A DNA stretch of 26,138 nt from assembly GCA_964372215.1 (NCBI GenBank), contig CAYJQC010000047.1, positions 1 to 26,138 of the forward strand. The letters are read 5' to 3'. Source of the stretch: DAIMFL01 sp964372215. Its GTDB lineage: Bacteria > Pseudomonadota > Alphaproteobacteria > Dongiales > Dongiaceae. Numbering within the stretch: the stretch's first letter is position 1; each line of letters begins with the position of its first letter. Shown here piece by piece: positions 25,502-26,138 of the stretch. The position numbers were made by a program, and so were the translations under genes. The notes beneath the pieces were generated by a model that worked only from the letters and a program-made list of their open reading frames with translations, had not been told where the DNA came from and did no database searches.

Positions 25502-26138
25502 TCAGGCGGTGGTGCCGACGTCCTCACGGCGGTCGGTGTAGATGTAAAGCGGAGTCGCCGCGTTATCGACGACTTCCCGGCTGATCACCAGGCCCTCGAC
25601 GCCCTCGAGCGCCGGCAGCTCGAACATCGGATCGAGCAGGATGCTCTCCATGATCGAGCGCAGGCCGCGGGCGCCGGTCTTGCGCAGGATCGCCTTGAGC
25701 GAGATCGCCTTGAGCGCCTCGTCGGTGAACTCCAGCCGCACGTCTTCCATCTCGAACAGGCGCTGGTACTGCTTGACCAGGGCATTCTTCGGCTTGGTCA
25801 GGATGTCCATCAGCGCCGCTTCGTCGAGGTCCTCGAGGGTCGCCACGACAGGCAGCCGACCGACGAACTCGGGAATCAGGCCGAACTTGAGCAGATCCTC
25901 GGGCTCGACCTCGCGCAGGACCGCGCCGGTGCGCCGCTCGTCGGGGCTGCGCACATCGGCCCCGAAGCCAATCGACGAGCCCTTGCCGCGGCTGCCGATG
26001 ATCTTTTCGAGGCCGGAGAAGGCGCCGCCGCAGATGAACAGGATGTTGGTGGTGTCGACCTGCAGGAACTCCTGCTGCGGGTGCTTGCGGCCGCCCTGCG
26101 GCGGCACCGAGGCGATGGTGCCTTCCATGATCTTGAGC
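25502..26138 (-). CDS. clpX: ClpX, ATP-binding subunit of the Clp protease, C-terminal part (cut by window edge)
   Basis: AAA+ unfoldase that feeds tagged proteins to ClpP. The last 211 residues are in the window; the zinc-binding domain and Walker A and B lie outside. Seen: KIMEGTIASVPPQGGRKHPQQE, read as MEGTIASVPPQGGRKHP with the RKH pore loop, then DTTNILFICGGAFSGLEKII, LKFGLIPEFVGRLPVVA with the arginine finger region, and sensor 2 in KTGARGLRSIMESILLDP. These match ClpX rather than ClpA or HslU. The stop is the TGA at 25504-25502. lon follows on the same strand, the common clpX-lon-hupB order. Confidence 0.97.
   Translation of the reverse strand, partial: LKIMEGTIASVPPQGGRKHPQQEFLQVDTTNILFICGGAFSGLEKIIGSRGKGSSIGFGADVRSPDERRTGAVLREVEPEDLLKFGLIPEFVGRLPVVATLEDLDEAALMDILTKPKNALVKQYQRLFEMEDVRLEFTDEALKAISLKAILRKTGARGLRSIMESILLDPMFELPALEGVEGLVISREVVDNAATPLYIYTDRREDVGTTA

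Overview
The window is high-GC DNA from an alphaproteobacterium, probably near Rhodospirillales. This is inferred from the protein sequences (NuoI, NuoD, Lon and HU of alphaproteobacterial type) and from the gene order clpX-lon-hupB-tRNA-nuo. Almost all genes lie on the minus strand, so the biological reading order runs from the right edge to the left. The content is core housekeeping. I found no phage, transposase, CRISPR array, toxin-antitoxin pair or defence island.

Right part (about 26138 to 22000, read leftward): the C-terminal part of ClpX; a short spacer with a heat-shock-like promoter and a hairpin; the ATP-dependent protease Lon; a spacer with strong hairpins and a good sigma70-type promoter; the HU protein HupB; then tRNA-Val(UAC) and tRNA-Asp(GUC).

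Centre (21778 to 7428): a complete 14-gene complex I operon in canonical order, nuoA to nuoN, with tiny gaps or 4-base overlaps. The only longer internal gaps flank nuoI, and one of them holds a 24-base palindrome. All iron-sulfur ligands and the key charged membrane residues that I checked are present.

Left-centre (7431 to 3453): nuoN runs by 4-base overlaps into birA (biotin-protein ligase), coaX (type III pantothenate kinase) and rnj (ribonuclease J). A double interleaved palindrome follows, then mce (methylmalonyl-CoA epimerase) and a DUF1467 membrane protein. Biotin and CoA supply plus an epimerase of the propionyl-CoA route make a loose metabolic theme beside complex I.

Left part (3439 to 1): tag (3-methyladenine DNA glycosylase I) on the minus strand; a plus-strand non-coding stretch with a predicted structured small RNA and a textbook intrinsic terminator; a plus-strand purine (NCS2-family) permease; and a divergent minus-strand gene for a small secreted protein of unknown function lying upstream of proS, which is cut by the left window edge.

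The best candidates for something not captured by gene annotation are the structured RNA at about 2619-2819 (possibly 6S RNA) and the interleaved palindrome after rnj. No undescribed multi-gene system is visible.
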